From assembly GCA_900542295.1 (NCBI GenBank), contig UQNJ01000002.1:62001-126000 (forward strand): a DNA stretch of 64,000 bases, written 5' to 3'. Below, piece by piece: positions 15,784 through 26,161 of this stretch. The DNA comes from an uncultured Eubacteriales bacterium (GTDB lineage Bacteria > Bacillota > Clostridia > Peptostreptococcales > Anaerovoracaceae). The notes beneath the pieces were generated by a model, which did not search any database, was not told the DNA's origin, and saw nothing but the letters and a program-made list of their open reading frames with translations. Position 1 is the first letter of the stretch. Every line of letters begins with the position of its first letter. Both the position numbers and the translations under genes were made by a program.

Positions 15784-16827
15784 CTACTTTTTTTGTGCGC
15801 TTTTTGCCATGGTTTTAAGCCTTAACTGACCGCAGGCGCCGTCGATATCATCACCTAATTCTCGTCTTATGGTAGCTGCTATATTCCTTTTTTCAAGAGC
15901 TTCAAGAAATTTCCCGGCTTGTTTCCTCACTGTAGTCTCAAGACCTGTTTCTTCAACTTTATTAAGAGGAATAAGATTGACATGACATCGCATTCCCTTA
16001 AGAAGGCTCGCTAACATAGCCGCATGTTCTTCATTGTCGTTTACTCCTCTTACAAGAGTATACTCAAAGGTTATTCGCCTTGAGGTTTCCTCCGTATACT
16101 TTCTGCATGCTTCTATCAGCTCTTTAACAGGATATTTCTTGTTTACAGGCATTATTTCGCTTCTTCCTTTATCGGTGGGAGAATGAAGGGATATCGCCAG
16201 ATTTACCTGTGGGAAATCCTTTGCAAAGCGATGTATATTAGGTATTATGCCGCATGTGGAAACAGTTATATTTCTCATGCTGAGACCTATACCGGCGGAA
16301 TCTGTAACAATCTTGATAAAAGAGGCAACGTTTTCATAATTGTCAAAAGGTTCTCCGCTGCCCATGACGACTATATGGTTTATCTTTTCTCCTGTATCCT
16401 TTTCAGCCGCAAGCAGCTGCTGAACCATCTCTCCGGGCGAAAGATTTCTAACCAGCCCGGCGAGAGTTGAAGCACAGAATCTACAGCCCATCCTGCATCC
16501 GACCTGGGATGAAACACATATTGTGTTGCCGTATTTATATTTCATAAACACGCTTTCCACAGCATTTCCGTCTTTAAGAACAAACAGATACTTCCTCGTG
16601 CCGTCAAGGGCTGATATCTGTACCTCGGCAGGTCTAAAAAAACCTATAAAAAATTCTTCATCAAGTTTCTTTCTTAAATTTAAAGGAACGTTCTGCATTT
16701 CGTCGAAGTCTTCGATACCTTTACAGAGCCATGCAAATATCTGCATAGCTCTGAATTTCGGTTCTCCCATTAGGGACATCACTTCTTCTATTTCATTAAG
16801 CTGTAAATCTCTGATATTTTTTTTCAT
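15784..16827 (-). CDS. rlmN: Dual-specificity 23S rRNA/tRNA m2A methyltransferase RlmN
   Basis: 347 residues from the ATG at 16827, which overlaps the stop of the ABC gene by a few bases; a TTG at 16833 is the alternative. Radical-SAM enzyme that methylates C2 of A2503 in 23S rRNA and A37 in some tRNAs. The three cluster cysteines are C111, C115 and C118 (CRMGCRFC), followed by VVMGSGEPFDNY and, near the C-terminus, DIDGACGQL with the methyl-carrying Cys. Length and motifs are complete. It is last in the operon with the two ABC transporter genes. Confidence 0.95.
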   Translation of the reverse strand: MKKNIRDLQLNEIEEVMSLMGEPKFRAMQIFAWLCKGIEDFDEMQNVPLNLRKKLDEEFFIGFFRPAEVQISALDGTRKYLFVLKDGNAVESVFMKYKYGNTICVSSQVGCRMGCRFCASTLAGLVRNLSPGEMVQQLLAAEKDTGEKINHIVVMGSGEPFDNYENVASFIKIVTDSAGIGLSMRNITVSTCGIIPNIHRFAKDFPQVNLAISLHSPTDKGRSEIMPVNKKYPVKELIEACRKYTEETSRRITFEYTLVRGVNDNEEHAAMLASLLKGMRCHVNLIPLNKVEETGLETTVRKQAGKFLEALEKRNIAATIRRELGDDIDGACGQLRLKTMAKSAQKK

Positions 16828-16829
16828 TG

Positions 16830-19262
16830 TCAATCCACATCGTGCCTTGCCAGTATAGCGGCAGGAGTCTTTCTCATAGTTGTAAATACAGGTATAAGCC
16901 CTACAATCGAATTAAACAGATAAACCGTCAGTATTGCGCCTCCTATAACCACAGGATTAAGCGCAATCATTGAAGACAGGTACGATATATTGCAGAGTTT
17001 TGACAGAATATATGTCATTATACCGATTCCCACCAGACTGCTTACTGTAGTTATAGCAAAAATCTCTCCAAGGAACATCTTGTATATATCGGTCTTTTTG
17101 ACGCCTATTGCTCGGTAAATACCTATTTCCTTTATTCTTGACAGGAAAGAAGATCTTATCATAAGAAGAATTTCTACTAAAGAAACGGCAATCATCACAA
17201 TTCCCAGTATTATAGTACTTCTTGTGCTTTTTTTCTGCTGAGCTATATACTCTTCCTTTTCCTTTTCATAAGTATTCTTTACATTTATATTCTGACTCTG
17301 AAAATACGACATTGCACTTTCCTTGTCTGACGGAGCCACATCGAAGCTCTTGGACTCTGTAATTAAAGCATACTTTATTGTGCTGCCGTTTACAAGATAA
17401 ATTTCCGAGTTATCCGGATTTTCATAATAGCCGACAACCTTAAGCTTCTGTCCGTTTACCTTGGTTTCTATCTGCTTGTTAAGGGGCATCTCCGATGCTT
17501 TTGAATAAGGAACCAAGACCTCATAATCATTTTCAGGCAGGCGACCTTTTTTTAGAGTATATTCTTCTCCCCAAGTTTCATAATTTTGGAAAATCTTTGC
17601 AGAGGTGTTTTCTCCGCCATCCATACCTCCGTCACTATAACTGTTGTATATCATATCTGTAAACAATGACGGTTCTGCATATATCAAAGGCTCTGCTTTG
17701 TCTGTTATTCCTACTACAGTAAAGTCGTTCATTGGTTTTAATGACAAAGGTTTTCCGATGAGCTGCTCCACAGAGTTTATTCCCACCTGTTTAGATTCTC
17801 CCATATTTAACATTCTCTCGGCAGCCATCTTGTCTATAACCAGTTCATACGGATTTTCAGGCATTCTTCCCATAATCAGATCTTCTTCAGAAATCGAGTT
17901 TATATCTGTTAAATCTCCTGTCAATATGCTGAATGCTCCTCCTGAGGTCTGATAATAGAAATTCAAGTCGAGATACATATTTACCGATGCTGATTTAGGG
18001 AACATGTATTTAACTGCATCCATACTTTCGTATTCAAGATATTTTTCAACTGATATTTTGGGAATCTCAACTTCGAGGTACTCTTTGTTACTTTTGACGA
18101 AATCTTTATCTTTAACATCAAGACTCGCATACATACTGCTCATGGCATAAGTAATGAATACTCCTGACAGCAAAAATCCTGCAAACAGCAATTTTTTCAT
18201 GAGAGGATATGAAGCTATTTTTTTAAATCCTCTGATAAGCGAAGGGAAAAAGCCTATTATCGAACTGTATTTTTCAGGCATATTTGAATCTATAACCTTA
18301 TCAAAATCAAATTTATAGCTTTCATAAAGTGATTTATCCATCTCTTTGTAATGGTCATCTACAAATTCTATGGCTGAATTTGAGTCCACTACTTCAACAC
18401 GCATGTCAGAATGAGATTTAATATAGATATTTCCGTTTTTAACGACTATATCCATGTTGACAGAGTCTTCTTTGTTTCCATAAAAGTTAACATTCAAAGA
18501 GTTTCCGGATAAGCTTTCATTCTTTTCAAAATCCTTAAGATAAAATTTATTATCCAGCTTATAGTCTAAATTATCATCCGTGTTGTTATGATAGTCGTCA
18601 ATGACTTTTCCATCTTTGATTTCAATTATCCTTGAAGCATAGAACTTTGCGAGCTCTACTTCATGGGTTACAAGAACCACAAGTTTTTCTCTTGAAATCG
18701 CCTTGATTATATTCATTATTTCTATACTGTTGGCACTGTCAAGATTTCCTGTAGGCTCATCTGCTATTATAATCTTTGGATTTTTAGCTATTGCCCTTGC
18801 TATTCCCACTCTCTGTCTTTCTCCGCCTGAGAGCATATCTGCCATTCTGTTTCTGTATCTGTAGATTCCCAGAGTTTCAAGGATATAATTTATTCTTTTC
18901 TTGATTTCCTCTTCATCTTTTATTCCTATCATTCTCAGAACCATTGCCACATTTTCATAGACGGTCATATTGTCTATGAGTTTATAGTCCTGAAATATAT
19001 ATCCTATATTCAGATTTCTTATTTCATCTATTTTGGAAGCGCTTTTAGATGTAATCTTGACACCGTCTACAAATATATCTCCGCTGTTTACCTTGTCAAG
19101 TCCGCCTATTGCATTGAGCATCGTGGTTTTTCCGGAGCCTGAGGGGCCCAGCAGAGCTACCAGTCCTTTAGAGCCAAGTTCTAAAGTAGTATCATTGATA
19201 ACATGTATCTGATTCTTCTTCCCTTTATTAAAATATTTGTTTACTCCTTTTAACTTAATCAT
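16830..19262 (-). CDS. Fused ABC ATPase/FtsX-type permease (1)
   Basis: 810 residues. N-terminal ABC ATPase (1-225) with Walker A GPSGSGKTT (about 39-47), signature LSGGERQRV (about 143) and Walker B IIIADEPT (about 163). After a variable linker a first membrane segment lies at about 360-378. A large extracytoplasmic region (about 380-660) and three C-terminal membrane segments follow, with the FtsX/MacB-like motif RIKEIGIYRAIGVKKTDI. This is the MacB fold in a single chain. Related Gram-positive proteins export or sense peptides and lipids, or act on lipoproteins. It starts 3 nt after the second ABC gene and probably works with it as a heterodimer. Confidence 0.88.
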   Translation of the reverse strand: MIKLKGVNKYFNKGKKNQIHVINDTTLELGSKGLVALLGPSGSGKTTMLNAIGGLDKVNSGDIFVDGVKITSKSASKIDEIRNLNIGYIFQDYKLIDNMTVYENVAMVLRMIGIKDEEEIKKRINYILETLGIYRYRNRMADMLSGGERQRVGIARAIAKNPKIIIADEPTGNLDSANSIEIMNIIKAISREKLVVLVTHEVELAKFYASRIIEIKDGKVIDDYHNNTDDNLDYKLDNKFYLKDFEKNESLSGNSLNVNFYGNKEDSVNMDIVVKNGNIYIKSHSDMRVEVVDSNSAIEFVDDHYKEMDKSLYESYKFDFDKVIDSNMPEKYSSIIGFFPSLIRGFKKIASYPLMKKLLFAGFLLSGVFITYAMSSMYASLDVKDKDFVKSNKEYLEVEIPKISVEKYLEYESMDAVKYMFPKSASVNMYLDLNFYYQTSGGAFSILTGDLTDINSISEEDLIMGRMPENPYELVIDKMAAERMLNMGESKQVGINSVEQLIGKPLSLKPMNDFTVVGITDKAEPLIYAEPSLFTDMIYNSYSDGGMDGGENTSAKIFQNYETWGEEYTLKKGRLPENDYEVLVPYSKASEMPLNKQIETKVNGQKLKVVGYYENPDNSEIYLVNGSTIKYALITESKSFDVAPSDKESAMSYFQSQNINVKNTYEKEKEEYIAQQKKSTRSTIILGIVMIAVSLVEILLMIRSSFLSRIKEIGIYRAIGVKKTDIYKMFLGEIFAITTVSSLVGIGIMTYILSKLCNISYLSSMIALNPVVIGGAILTVYLFNSIVGLIPVFTTMRKTPAAILARHDVD

Positions 19263-19265
19263 TCT

Positions 19266-21500
19266 CTACGCCTCCTCTCTGTATGTGTTCATTACCGAGT
19301 CTTTGAAAAGCTTTCTCGCAAATCTGTGAGATATGAGATATGACATGGCAATGATAACAAGATATATCACTATATAGTTTATCGGCGTCAGGAATCCTGA
19401 AAGTTCTACTATAAATTTCTGTGTAATAACACCTGAGTAAACAAGTGCCATAAATGCCATAAATGCCCCGTATGATAGTGTCGCTGTAATAAACAGTTCT
19501 ATATCCAGAAGCTGTTTTGAAATCTTTCTTGATGCGCCAAGGGTTCTCAATGTTGTGTAATAGGAATTTCTTGATTTCAGCACTATTCTTATTATGAAGT
19601 AGGATACGAAGAACAATGCTGCTATAAGAACTGCCATCATAAAGGTTTTCATCATGGATATCATTTCCACCATTCCGCCGTCTTTTACCAGTGCATCTCT
19701 CATAGGAAGTGCCTTGAGCCCCATTTCCTTAAGCTCTGATACTGTTTCATCCAGCTTCTTAACATCTTTTACGAATACTGAGCTCTGGAAAATTCCCTTG
19801 TTGATCAGATTATTGTAATCACTTTTGTTTACGTATATTATTCCGTTTTTATTTTCGCTAAAAGTTTCTCCTGTAAGGCTCTTTAAATTGTTTTTATTAT
19901 ATGTGTTTGATATTTTAACAGTCATTGAGTCACGGTTGTAAATGCTGTCGGCACTTATTACCAATTGCTTTCCGACTGCTTTGCCGTTTGAGGTATAGTC
20001 ATTTAATGCACTGCTTACATATGCTTCACCTTCAGGTACATTGGCGTTCGGCATTATTCTGAAATTCGGGTCGCCTTCCATCGATTGATAATACTGTCCC
20101 TCAAATAAGGTTTTTATTTGGTTCGCCTTTATCGCCGACTTTGCTCTCAAGTCAGCAAGAATTTCTTCACCGACATAATATCTGTTATTCATATACATAT
20201 CGTTTTCTTCGTTTATATAAATGCCAACCACTTTCATAGGGCGGCTTGTATCTCTTTCTGCGCCATCAACGGTGTAGTCATCTATATAAAATTCAGTACC
20301 GAGAACCTCTTCCAGTGAATTATTGAGATAATAGTCATGCTTACTGCCTTCAAGTATGATTTCATAAGGTGCCTCCGGCATTCTTCCTGCTGTAAGTTTT
20401 CCTCTGAAATCTTCTGTCGAATAGAAATTTCCGTAAAAATAGAACCAGTAATCTTTGTCTGATATGGACATGGTATAATCAATAAGAGTGTCGTCTTTAA
20501 TAACCTTATCGACATTTCCCATAGCTTCTATCTTTTTAAATTCCTCATCCGTTATTGCAGATCGGTCTTGTTTGTTGATTACTATTCTGCTGTCGGAAGT
20601 ATCATTGAAATAATTGTTATATCCGTACAGCGATTCTGCATATTCCATCTGTCTGAAAGAAGAATATGTTCCTCCGACTGCAACAGAAATAAACAGAAAC
20701 ACTAAAAATATCAGCACGAATTTTGCAGGTACATTAAATGCATTTCTTGCACCAAGTTTAAATCTGTTGAGAACGGTTATATCGGAATAATTTTTTACTG
20801 AATTATCCTCATTTACAGACGGCTTCGTGAGTTTTTTGTCTTCCAAAATCTTGCCGTCGTGCATTTTAATAAGTCTTGTCGCATATCTTTCTATCTGCTC
20901 CAAGTTGTGAGTTACAACAATAACAAGCTTATCCTTTGATATTTCACTAAGCAGCTTTATTACTTCTTGTGCAGACTCGCTGTCAAGATTACCTGTCGGT
21001 TCATCTGCAACAATTATCGGCGTTTCTTTTGCTAAGGCTCTTGCAATAGCCACCCTCTGCTTCTGTCCTCCGGAGAGCTTTGAACATTTTGTATTCATAA
21101 ACTCAGAAAGCCCTACTTTATCTATAATACTAATGACTCTTTCCTTTGTATCTTTACTTTTCTCCCCGTTAAGCATCAATGCCAATTCAACATTCTGATA
21201 AACCGTATAACTGTTTATCAGATTAAAATTTTGAAAAATGTTTCCTACATATTTTCTTCTGTATTCTTCAAAATCAGACTCATTATAGTGGCTTGTTTCA
21301 CAGCCGTCTATGTACATCTCCCCTTCTTCATAAGTATCAAGGCCTGAAAGCACATTGAGCAAGGTCGATTTGCCGCTTCCCGATTCTCCTGTTATAACCA
21401 CAAACTCTCCCATGTCAAGTTCAAGGTTTACTCTGGAAAATCCGCTGGCAATCACACCGTTGCTGTAATAAAATTTTGATACATTTTTTAGCTTAAGCAT
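19266..21500 (-). CDS. Fused ABC ATPase/FtsX-type permease (2)
   Basis: 744 residues with the same layout as 16830: ATPase with GESGSGKST (about 37), LSGGQKQRV (about 140) and IIVADEPT (about 160), a first membrane segment at about 257-278, an extracytoplasmic domain to about 615, then three membrane segments. The conserved [14 protein letters not shown] motif precedes the penultimate one. First gene behind the palindromic operator at 21576-21604, so the pair is probably induced by a ligand of a DNA-binding repressor. Substrate unknown; antimicrobial peptide export or an envelope role is likely for such pairs but not shown here. Confidence 0.88.
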   Translation of the reverse strand: MLKLKNVSKFYYSNGVIASGFSRVNLELDMGEFVVITGESGSGKSTLLNVLSGLDTYEEGEMYIDGCETSHYNESDFEEYRRKYVGNIFQNFNLINSYTVYQNVELALMLNGEKSKDTKERVISIIDKVGLSEFMNTKCSKLSGGQKQRVAIARALAKETPIIVADEPTGNLDSESAQEVIKLLSEISKDKLVIVVTHNLEQIERYATRLIKMHDGKILEDKKLTKPSVNEDNSVKNYSDITVLNRFKLGARNAFNVPAKFVLIFLVFLFISVAVGGTYSSFRQMEYAESLYGYNNYFNDTSDSRIVINKQDRSAITDEEFKKIEAMGNVDKVIKDDTLIDYTMSISDKDYWFYFYGNFYSTEDFRGKLTAGRMPEAPYEIILEGSKHDYYLNNSLEEVLGTEFYIDDYTVDGAERDTSRPMKVVGIYINEENDMYMNNRYYVGEEILADLRAKSAIKANQIKTLFEGQYYQSMEGDPNFRIMPNANVPEGEAYVSSALNDYTSNGKAVGKQLVISADSIYNRDSMTVKISNTYNKNNLKSLTGETFSENKNGIIYVNKSDYNNLINKGIFQSSVFVKDVKKLDETVSELKEMGLKALPMRDALVKDGGMVEMISMMKTFMMAVLIAALFFVSYFIIRIVLKSRNSYYTTLRTLGASRKISKQLLDIELFITATLSYGAFMAFMALVYSGVITQKFIVELSGFLTPINYIVIYLVIIAMSYLISHRFARKLFKDSVMNTYREEA

Positions 21501-21575
21501 AATTAACCCCTTTTCTGTTATCGACGGTAATATCCTGTTTTCTCAAGGTTTTATACACCCGGATCAAATCTAAAA

Positions 21576-21604
21576 ACAGTGTACTACACATCGTAGTACA
21601 CTGT
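21576..21604. promoter_or_regulatory. Perfect 12-bp-arm palindrome, probable operator
   Basis: ACAGTGTACTAC and its exact complement GTAGTACACTGT flank a 5-bp centre. It overlaps the spacer, the -10 and part of the -35 of the ABC promoter, so a dimeric repressor here would block RNA polymerase. The GTACTAC/GTAGTAC half-sites resemble operators of GntR(YtrA)-, BlaI- or PadR-like repressors; none is encoded in the window. Confidence 0.8.
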
Positions 21605-21607
21605 CAA
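21578..21607 (-). promoter_or_regulatory. Promoter of the ABC pair and rlmN
   Basis: Minus strand: TTGACA (21607-21602), 18-nt spacer, TACACT (21583-21578). The -10 is imperfect and lies inside the operator. Predicted start is about 70 nt before the ATG at 21500. Confidence 0.65.
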
Positions 21608-21703
21608 TAACATAAACATATTTTTAAGTTTTGCTTAAGAATTTTGAAATATTTATAATAATCTTTTTCCGGTATTATAACAATTACCGCCGGATTAAAT
21701 ATC

Positions 21704-22210
21704 TCAGACTGCCGCAGTTTCACTTATAAAATCCATTACATTTTCTCTTGGTATTTTAAGTGCATAAGCAATTTCTTCAAAGACTATATTCTCTGCGTCC
21801 TTAAATATTCTCTCATCTGCTGCGTGAAGCTTCTTCCCCCTCGCCGCCTGCTCTTTTCTTCTGATATACAAATCTCTGACAAGCCTTATAAGGTCTCTGC
21901 TGTCTCCATATAATATTATTTCTTTGAATGCAAGTTGTCTTTCTCTGTTGTTCTCTATCCAGCCTGATGTTTCCGGTATGTCTTCGGATATGATCTGTCT
22001 AATCTCACTCTCTGTTAAAACCTCTCTCATCTTGCTGACGCTTTTTTCATTGTTTACCGGAACATAGTTGACGGAATTTTCTCTGTCAAGCTGTCTCAAA
22101 ACATAGTATCTGATTTTCTCTTTTCCGAATTTTTTTTCTGTAATCTCTTCTATTCTGCACAATCCCTCGGCTCCGAATACTACCACATCGCCAATCTCGT
22201 ACATTTTCAT
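21704..22210 (-). CDS. CarD/CdnL-family transcription regulator
   Basis: 168 residues from the ATG at 22210 (a longer frame to 22288 would run through the promoter). N-terminal RNA polymerase-interacting domain (MYEIGDVVVFGAEGLCRIEE, about 3-65), with the YYVLR strand and the VNYVPVNNE loop. A helical C-terminal domain (about 75-165) has basic RRKEQAARGKKLHAADE. CarD proteins bind the beta subunit and stabilise open promoter complexes; the Trp used for minor-groove wedging in CarD is not obvious here. It is a single gene with its own extended -10 promoter, next to but separate from the ABC operon. Confidence 0.85.
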   Translation of the reverse strand: MKMYEIGDVVVFGAEGLCRIEEITEKKFGKEKIRYYVLRQLDRENSVNYVPVNNEKSVSKMREVLTESEIRQIISEDIPETSGWIENNRERQLAFKEIILYGDSRDLIRLVRDLYIRRKEQAARGKKLHAADERIFKDAENIVFEEIAYALKIPRENVMDFISETAAV

Positions 22211-22253
22211 CTTTATCACTCTTTCTAACGATATAACGCTTTTTATATATATT

Positions 22254-22259
22254 ATTATA
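22254..22259 (-). promoter_or_regulatory. Extended -10 of the CarD-family gene
   Basis: Minus strand TGCTATAAT (the -10 itself is 22259-22254). No good -35 at 16-18 nt; the TGn extension compensates. Start site about 35 nt before the ATG. Confidence 0.6.
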
Positions 22260-22464
22260 GCACATTTTGCGACAAAAAGCATGTGCATTTTGCAAAATCA
22301 ATATCATAACAAAAGCACTTCTTGTATTTACAAAGTCCTGAAAAAGAATCTGCAATATGTGAAAAAACTCAAAAAAATGCAAATGGGAGGACATATTAAA
22401 AATTCAAGTATAAGATATAATATTTTATCTTTACCTGCACCCTGTAAATCGGCAGCAATTAAAA

Positions 22465-22478
22465 TCCGGCTAACCGGA
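22465..22478 (-). terminator. Second pnp terminator (backup)
   Basis: Minus strand TCCGG, TTAG, CCGGA, then TTTTAATT. A short 5-bp stem with a tetraloop, downstream of the stronger hairpin at 22505. Confidence 0.5.
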
Positions 22479-22504
22479 AGCAAGTCTAATTCCGGCTAAT
22501 CAAA

Positions 22505-22529
22505 ACCGGGCGCCATGGCGGCACCCGGT
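22505..22529 (-). terminator. pnp terminator
   Basis: Minus strand ACCGGGTGCC, short loop, GGCGCCCGGT, then TTTTGATT. Ten-pair stem with one G-U, 18 nt after the pnp stop. Confidence 0.85.
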
Positions 22530-22546
22530 AGTTTGTATTTCTTATA

Positions 22547-24664
22547 TTACTTTTCGTCAGGATAGCTTGTTCTTAAAAGGTTTATTCTGTTCTGGCTGTC
22601 TATTTCAGCAACCTTTACTTCTATCTTATCTCCGATGTTCATCACATCTTCTACCTTCTCAACTCTTCCCTTAGCCATCTTGGAAATGTGCAGCAGACCT
22701 TCCTTGCCAGGAAGAACCTCGATGAAAGCGCCGAAGCTCATTATACGCATTACGGTTCCCTCATATACTTCGCCGACTTCAACTTCCTTTGTAAGAAGCT
22801 CTATCTCTCTGCGAGCTGCGTCTGCGCCTGCCTGATCTACACTATATATGCTTATTAGACCCGGAGTATCTTCGGATATATCGATTTTTACACCGGTTTC
22901 ATCTACTATTCTGTTGATGGTCTTTCCTCCCGGTCCTATTACAATTCTGACCTTATCAGGATCTATATTCATGGTAATAGCTCTCGGAGCATATTTTGAA
23001 AGTTCAGAACGAGGAGCTTCGATTTCTTCAAGCATCTTGCCCATTATGTGCATTCTGCCGTCCTTTGCTTGCTTAAGAGCTTTTTCAAGGATATCTCTTG
23101 AAAGTCCGTGAACTTTGATATCCATCTGTATGGCTGTAACACCGTCTGCTGTACCTGTTACTTTAAAGTCCATATCTCCGAGGAAGTCTTCCATGCCCTG
23201 TATATCGGACAATATAGCAAATTCAGATGTTCCGTCTTCTTTAACTCTTTCGATAAGGCCCATGGCTATACCTGCAACAGGTTTCTTGATAGGAACGCCT
23301 GCATCCATAAGAGCAAGGCATGAACCACATGTCGAACCCATTGAAGTAGAGCCGTTGGATGAAAGTACCTCAGATACTACTCTTATGGCATACGGGAATT
23401 CTTCAACACTTGGCAGAACAGGAACAAGAGCTCTTTCAGCTAAAGCACCGTGACCGATTTCTCTTCTGCCGGGGCTTCTTGAAGTCTTTGCTTCGCCTAC
23501 TGAGAATCCCGGGAAATTATAGTGATGCATGTACCTTTTTTCGGTATCCTCTGTGATTCCGTCTATAGTCTGAGATTCACTGGCAGGAGCAAGGGTACAT
23601 ACAGAAAGTACCTGAGTCTGTCCTCTCTTGAATAATCCGCTTCCGTGGGTTCTCGGAAGAAGTGAAGACTCGCACCATATAGGTCTTATTTCTTCCGGTC
23701 TTCTGTTGTCGGGACGGATTCCTTCATCCAATATCATCGCTCTTACTGTTTCCTTGGTGATATTGTAAAGTACGGAATCTATATCCTTTGCACCTTCCGG
23801 ATATATCTCTGCAAAATGCTCCTTGGTTTCAAGCTCTACAGCATCCATGTTCTCAAGTCTTTCTATCTTATCCGGAGTCTGTATGGCTTCTCTCATTTTA
23901 GGAGCCGCATAAGCTCTGACTGCTTCGTCAATTTCTTCAAGAGGCTTGTAAAGCGTTACTTCCTGCTTAGGTCTTCCTACTTCCTTTACAACTTCCTCTA
24001 TAAATTCAACAATCTTCTTGATTTCTTCATGGGCAAAAAGTATTGCATCCAGCATTTCCATTTCAGGAACTTCGTTGGCTCCTGCTTCAACCATCATAAT
24101 TGCGTTCTTGGTTCCTGAAACAGTCATATCCATGTCGGAGACTTTTCTCTGTTCGAGAGTAGGGTTTATGATAAGCTGACCGTCTACACGTCCCACCTTT
24201 ACAGAGCCTGTAGGACCGTCCCACGGAATGTCTGAAGTCGCAAGAGCAACCGAAGAACCTATCATTCCGCATATTTCAGGTGAACAGTCAGGATCTACAG
24301 ACATTACTGTAGCAACAACTACAACATCGTTGAAATATCCCTTAGGAAAAAGCGGACGAATAGGTCGATCTATAAGTCTTGAAGTAAGTATAGCATGTTC
24401 GCTTGGTCTTCCTTCTCTTTTTATAAATCCTCCAGGTATTTTACCTACTGAGTACATTCTTTCTTCAAAATCTACTGATAGCGGAAAGAAGTCGATATCC
24501 GGCTTTGGTTCTTTAGAAGCGCATGCTGTCACATTTACAACGGTGTCACCGTATTTTACCATGACTTGTCCGTTCGCCTGCTCGCAAACCTTGCCGATTT
24601 CCAGCTGAAGCAGTCTTCCTCCCACTGCTGTCTTAAATGTTCTGTAATCTTCAAATCTTGCCAT
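22547..24664 (-). CDS. pnp: Polynucleotide phosphorylase
   Basis: 705 residues; start at the ATG 24664, with AGGAGGTAG 8-9 nt upstream. Phosphorolytic 3'-5' exoribonuclease and polymerase, a trimer in the degradosome. Two RNase PH-like cores (about 1-215 and 310-550; [20 protein letters not shown] at about 400 is the second-core phosphate/RNA site), then a KH domain ([14 protein letters not shown], about 560) and an S1 domain ([21 protein letters not shown], about 630-695). Full length for the family. It follows rpsO, the conserved bacterial order, with two hairpins in the spacer. Confidence 0.97.
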   Translation of the reverse strand: MARFEDYRTFKTAVGGRLLQLEIGKVCEQANGQVMVKYGDTVVNVTACASKEPKPDIDFFPLSVDFEERMYSVGKIPGGFIKREGRPSEHAILTSRLIDRPIRPLFPKGYFNDVVVVATVMSVDPDCSPEICGMIGSSVALATSDIPWDGPTGSVKVGRVDGQLIINPTLEQRKVSDMDMTVSGTKNAIMMVEAGANEVPEMEMLDAILFAHEEIKKIVEFIEEVVKEVGRPKQEVTLYKPLEEIDEAVRAYAAPKMREAIQTPDKIERLENMDAVELETKEHFAEIYPEGAKDIDSVLYNITKETVRAMILDEGIRPDNRRPEEIRPIWCESSLLPRTHGSGLFKRGQTQVLSVCTLAPASESQTIDGITEDTEKRYMHHYNFPGFSVGEAKTSRSPGRREIGHGALAERALVPVLPSVEEFPYAIRVVSEVLSSNGSTSMGSTCGSCLALMDAGVPIKKPVAGIAMGLIERVKEDGTSEFAILSDIQGMEDFLGDMDFKVTGTADGVTAIQMDIKVHGLSRDILEKALKQAKDGRMHIMGKMLEEIEAPRSELSKYAPRAITMNIDPDKVRIVIGPGGKTINRIVDETGVKIDISEDTPGLISIYSVDQAGADAARREIELLTKEVEVGEVYEGTVMRIMSFGAFIEVLPGKEGLLHISKMAKGRVEKVEDVMNIGDKIEVKVAEIDSQNRINLLRTSYPDEK

Positions 24665-24714
24665 AATTAACAACTACCTCCTGTTAATTCTTATAATTTC
24701 TTCTAACGGCTTTT

Positions 24715-24736
24715 GCGATAGCCCTGCGGCTGTCGC
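24715..24736 (-). other. Second rpsO-pnp intercistronic hairpin
   Basis: Minus strand GCGACAGCC, GCAG, GGCTATCGC: 9-pair stem with one mismatch, about 50 nt before the pnp start. On this strand no T-run follows. Together with the hairpin at 24756 it resembles the processing region where RNase III cuts and PNPase autoregulates in other bacteria. Confidence 0.5.
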
Positions 24737-24755
24737 TTTTTAAAATGATATAATT

Positions 24756-24778
24756 TAAGCGGGGATATTCCCCGCTTA
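24756..24778 (-). terminator. rpsO-pnp intercistronic hairpin
   Basis: Minus strand TAAGCGGGGA, ATA, TCCCCGCTTA: perfect 10-bp stem, 23 nt after the rpsO stop. The following bases are AAATTATAT, so it is at best a partial terminator, or a processing/stability element. Confidence 0.5.
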
Positions 24779-24801
24779 GATTCAAGTCTTATGCAGCTTG
24801 C

Positions 24802-25068
24802 CTATTTTCTCAGGCCCAAACGAGCGATAAGTGTTCTGTATCTTTCAAGGTCTTTGTCCTTAAGATAGGCAAGAAGGTTTCTTCTCTGACCTACCATCTT
24901 AAGAAGTCCTCTTCTTGAGTGGTGGTCCTTCTTATGAACTTTCAAATGTTCATTAAGATCGTTTATTCTGTATGTCAGAACTGCAATCTGAACTTCCGGA
25001 GAGCCTGTGTCTCCTTCTTTGAGCTGATAATCTCTGATAATCTGCTGTTTCATTTCTTTAGTAATCAT
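24802..25068 (-). CDS. rpsO: 30S ribosomal protein S15
   Basis: 88 residues from the ATG at 25068 (AGGAGAACAG upstream), the family's usual size; a longer frame reaching 25134 would be 22 residues too long. Typical [20 protein letters not shown] and [22 protein letters not shown]. Binds the central domain of 16S rRNA early in 30S assembly. Own promoter at 25158-25186; upstream of pnp as in most bacteria. Confidence 0.97.
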   Translation of the reverse strand: MITKEMKQQIIRDYQLKEGDTGSPEVQIAVLTYRINDLNEHLKVHKKDHHSRRGLLKMVGQRRNLLAYLKDKDLERYRTLIARLGLRK

Positions 25069-25157
25069 TTCTGTTCTCCTTTTTTTATTCGCCTGCTGCC
25101 TTGTCAAACGCCGGAGTGTCGCAAAACAAAGCAATAGGTATATTTATTCAACAATTT

Positions 25158-25186
25158 ATACTAACATATCATATATGTTTTGTCTA
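25158..25186 (-). promoter_or_regulatory. rpsO promoter
   Basis: Minus strand TAGACA (25186-25181), 17-nt spacer, TAGTAT (25163-25158). Start site about 85 nt before the rpsO ATG. Confidence 0.6.
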
Positions 25187-25237
25187 TCGTTTTTTTATCA
25201 ATAAAAGAAATAAAATTTCCCAAACATCATATGAAAT

Positions 25238-26161
25238 TTACAGTCCGTGATACTCTTTTGCTTCCTCACAGTCCCTTGCTATCTGTGCCGAAAGCTCTTC
25301 TATGGAATTGAACTTCACCTCATCACGTGTCATTTTCAGAAATTCAACTTTTATATGTTTGCCGTAAAGTTCCTTGTTAAAATTGAAAATATGAGTTTCA
25401 ACGTTCTTTTTATATGTTCCTACGGTAGGCTTCACACCGACATTTGTAACGCTAGGGTATTTTTTTCCGTTATATATGCAGTATGTTATATAGACTCCGT
25501 TTGGCGGTGTTACCATATTTTCGTCTATCATTATATTAGAAGTAGGGAATCCTATACTTTTTCCAAGGCGGTTTCCTACCACAACTTCGCCACCTATGTC
25601 ATAATTTCTGCCCAAATATTTGGCACATTCGTCTACTTCTCCGGATTTTATAAGGCTTCTTATAAGTGTCGAGCTTACAACTTCGCCATCAATAGTTACC
25701 GGTTCTATCACATTGACCTTAAAACCCAGTCTCTTTCCTTCTTTTCTTAGAAGAGTCACATTTCCGCCCGCCTTATATCCGAATCTGTAATTGAATCCGC
25801 AAAAGACTTCGGCGGCTTTAAATCTGTCTATCAACAATTCCTGTATAAACGCTTCGGGAGCCATAGTCATTATTTTTTCGTTAAATTCAATATTAAAAAT
25901 ATAATCTGCGCCCATAGCCTCTATCAATGCTTCTTTTTCTTCACTGTAGGCTATATTTTTAAATTCCCTGCCGCCTCCGATCATACTCTTGGGATGATTG
26001 GAAAAAGTGAACACCGCACTTTTTATTCCAAGCTTTTTTGCCGTCTTGACGGTCTTTCCTATCAGAGCCTGATGACCTTTATGTACGCCGTCAAAGTTCC
26101 CCAGTGCCAATGTACAAGGTTCGTTATCTCTTATCTCATCTAATGTGTTAAATACTTTCAA
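25238..26161 (-). CDS. ribF: Bifunctional riboflavin kinase/FAD synthetase
   Basis: 307 residues from TTG at 26161, which has AGAGGTGAGG at good distance; a GTG at 26168-26170 overlaps that site and would add three residues. N-terminal FMN adenylyltransferase domain with GNFDGVHKGHQALI (about 20-33) and VVSSTLIRSLIKSGE (about 152-166). C-terminal riboflavin kinase domain with GNRLGKSIGFPTSNI (about 186-200) and PNGVYITY. Makes FMN and FAD from riboflavin. It overlaps truB and ends the nusA-infB operon. Confidence 0.94.
   Translation of the reverse strand: MKVFNTLDEIRDNEPCTLALGNFDGVHKGHQALIGKTVKTAKKLGIKSAVFTFSNHPKSMIGGGREFKNIAYSEEKEALIEAMGADYIFNIEFNEKIMTMAPEAFIQELLIDRFKAAEVFCGFNYRFGYKAGGNVTLLRKEGKRLGFKVNVIEPVTIDGEVVSSTLIRSLIKSGEVDECAKYLGRNYDIGGEVVVGNRLGKSIGFPTSNIMIDENMVTPPNGVYITYCIYNGKKYPSVTNVGVKPTVGTYKKNVETHIFNFNKELYGKHIKVEFLKMTRDEVKFNSIEELSAQIARDCEEAKEYHGL

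Larger units (their letters stand above)
22211..22546. other. Intergenic region between carD-family gene and pnp
   Basis: 336 bp. It holds the extended -10 promoter (22254-22259) for the CarD-family gene and two stacked terminators for pnp (22465-22478 and 22505-22529). The AT-rich stretch between (about 22290-22440) has no coding frame with a ribosome-binding site that I can support, and no clear structure. Confidence 0.6.
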
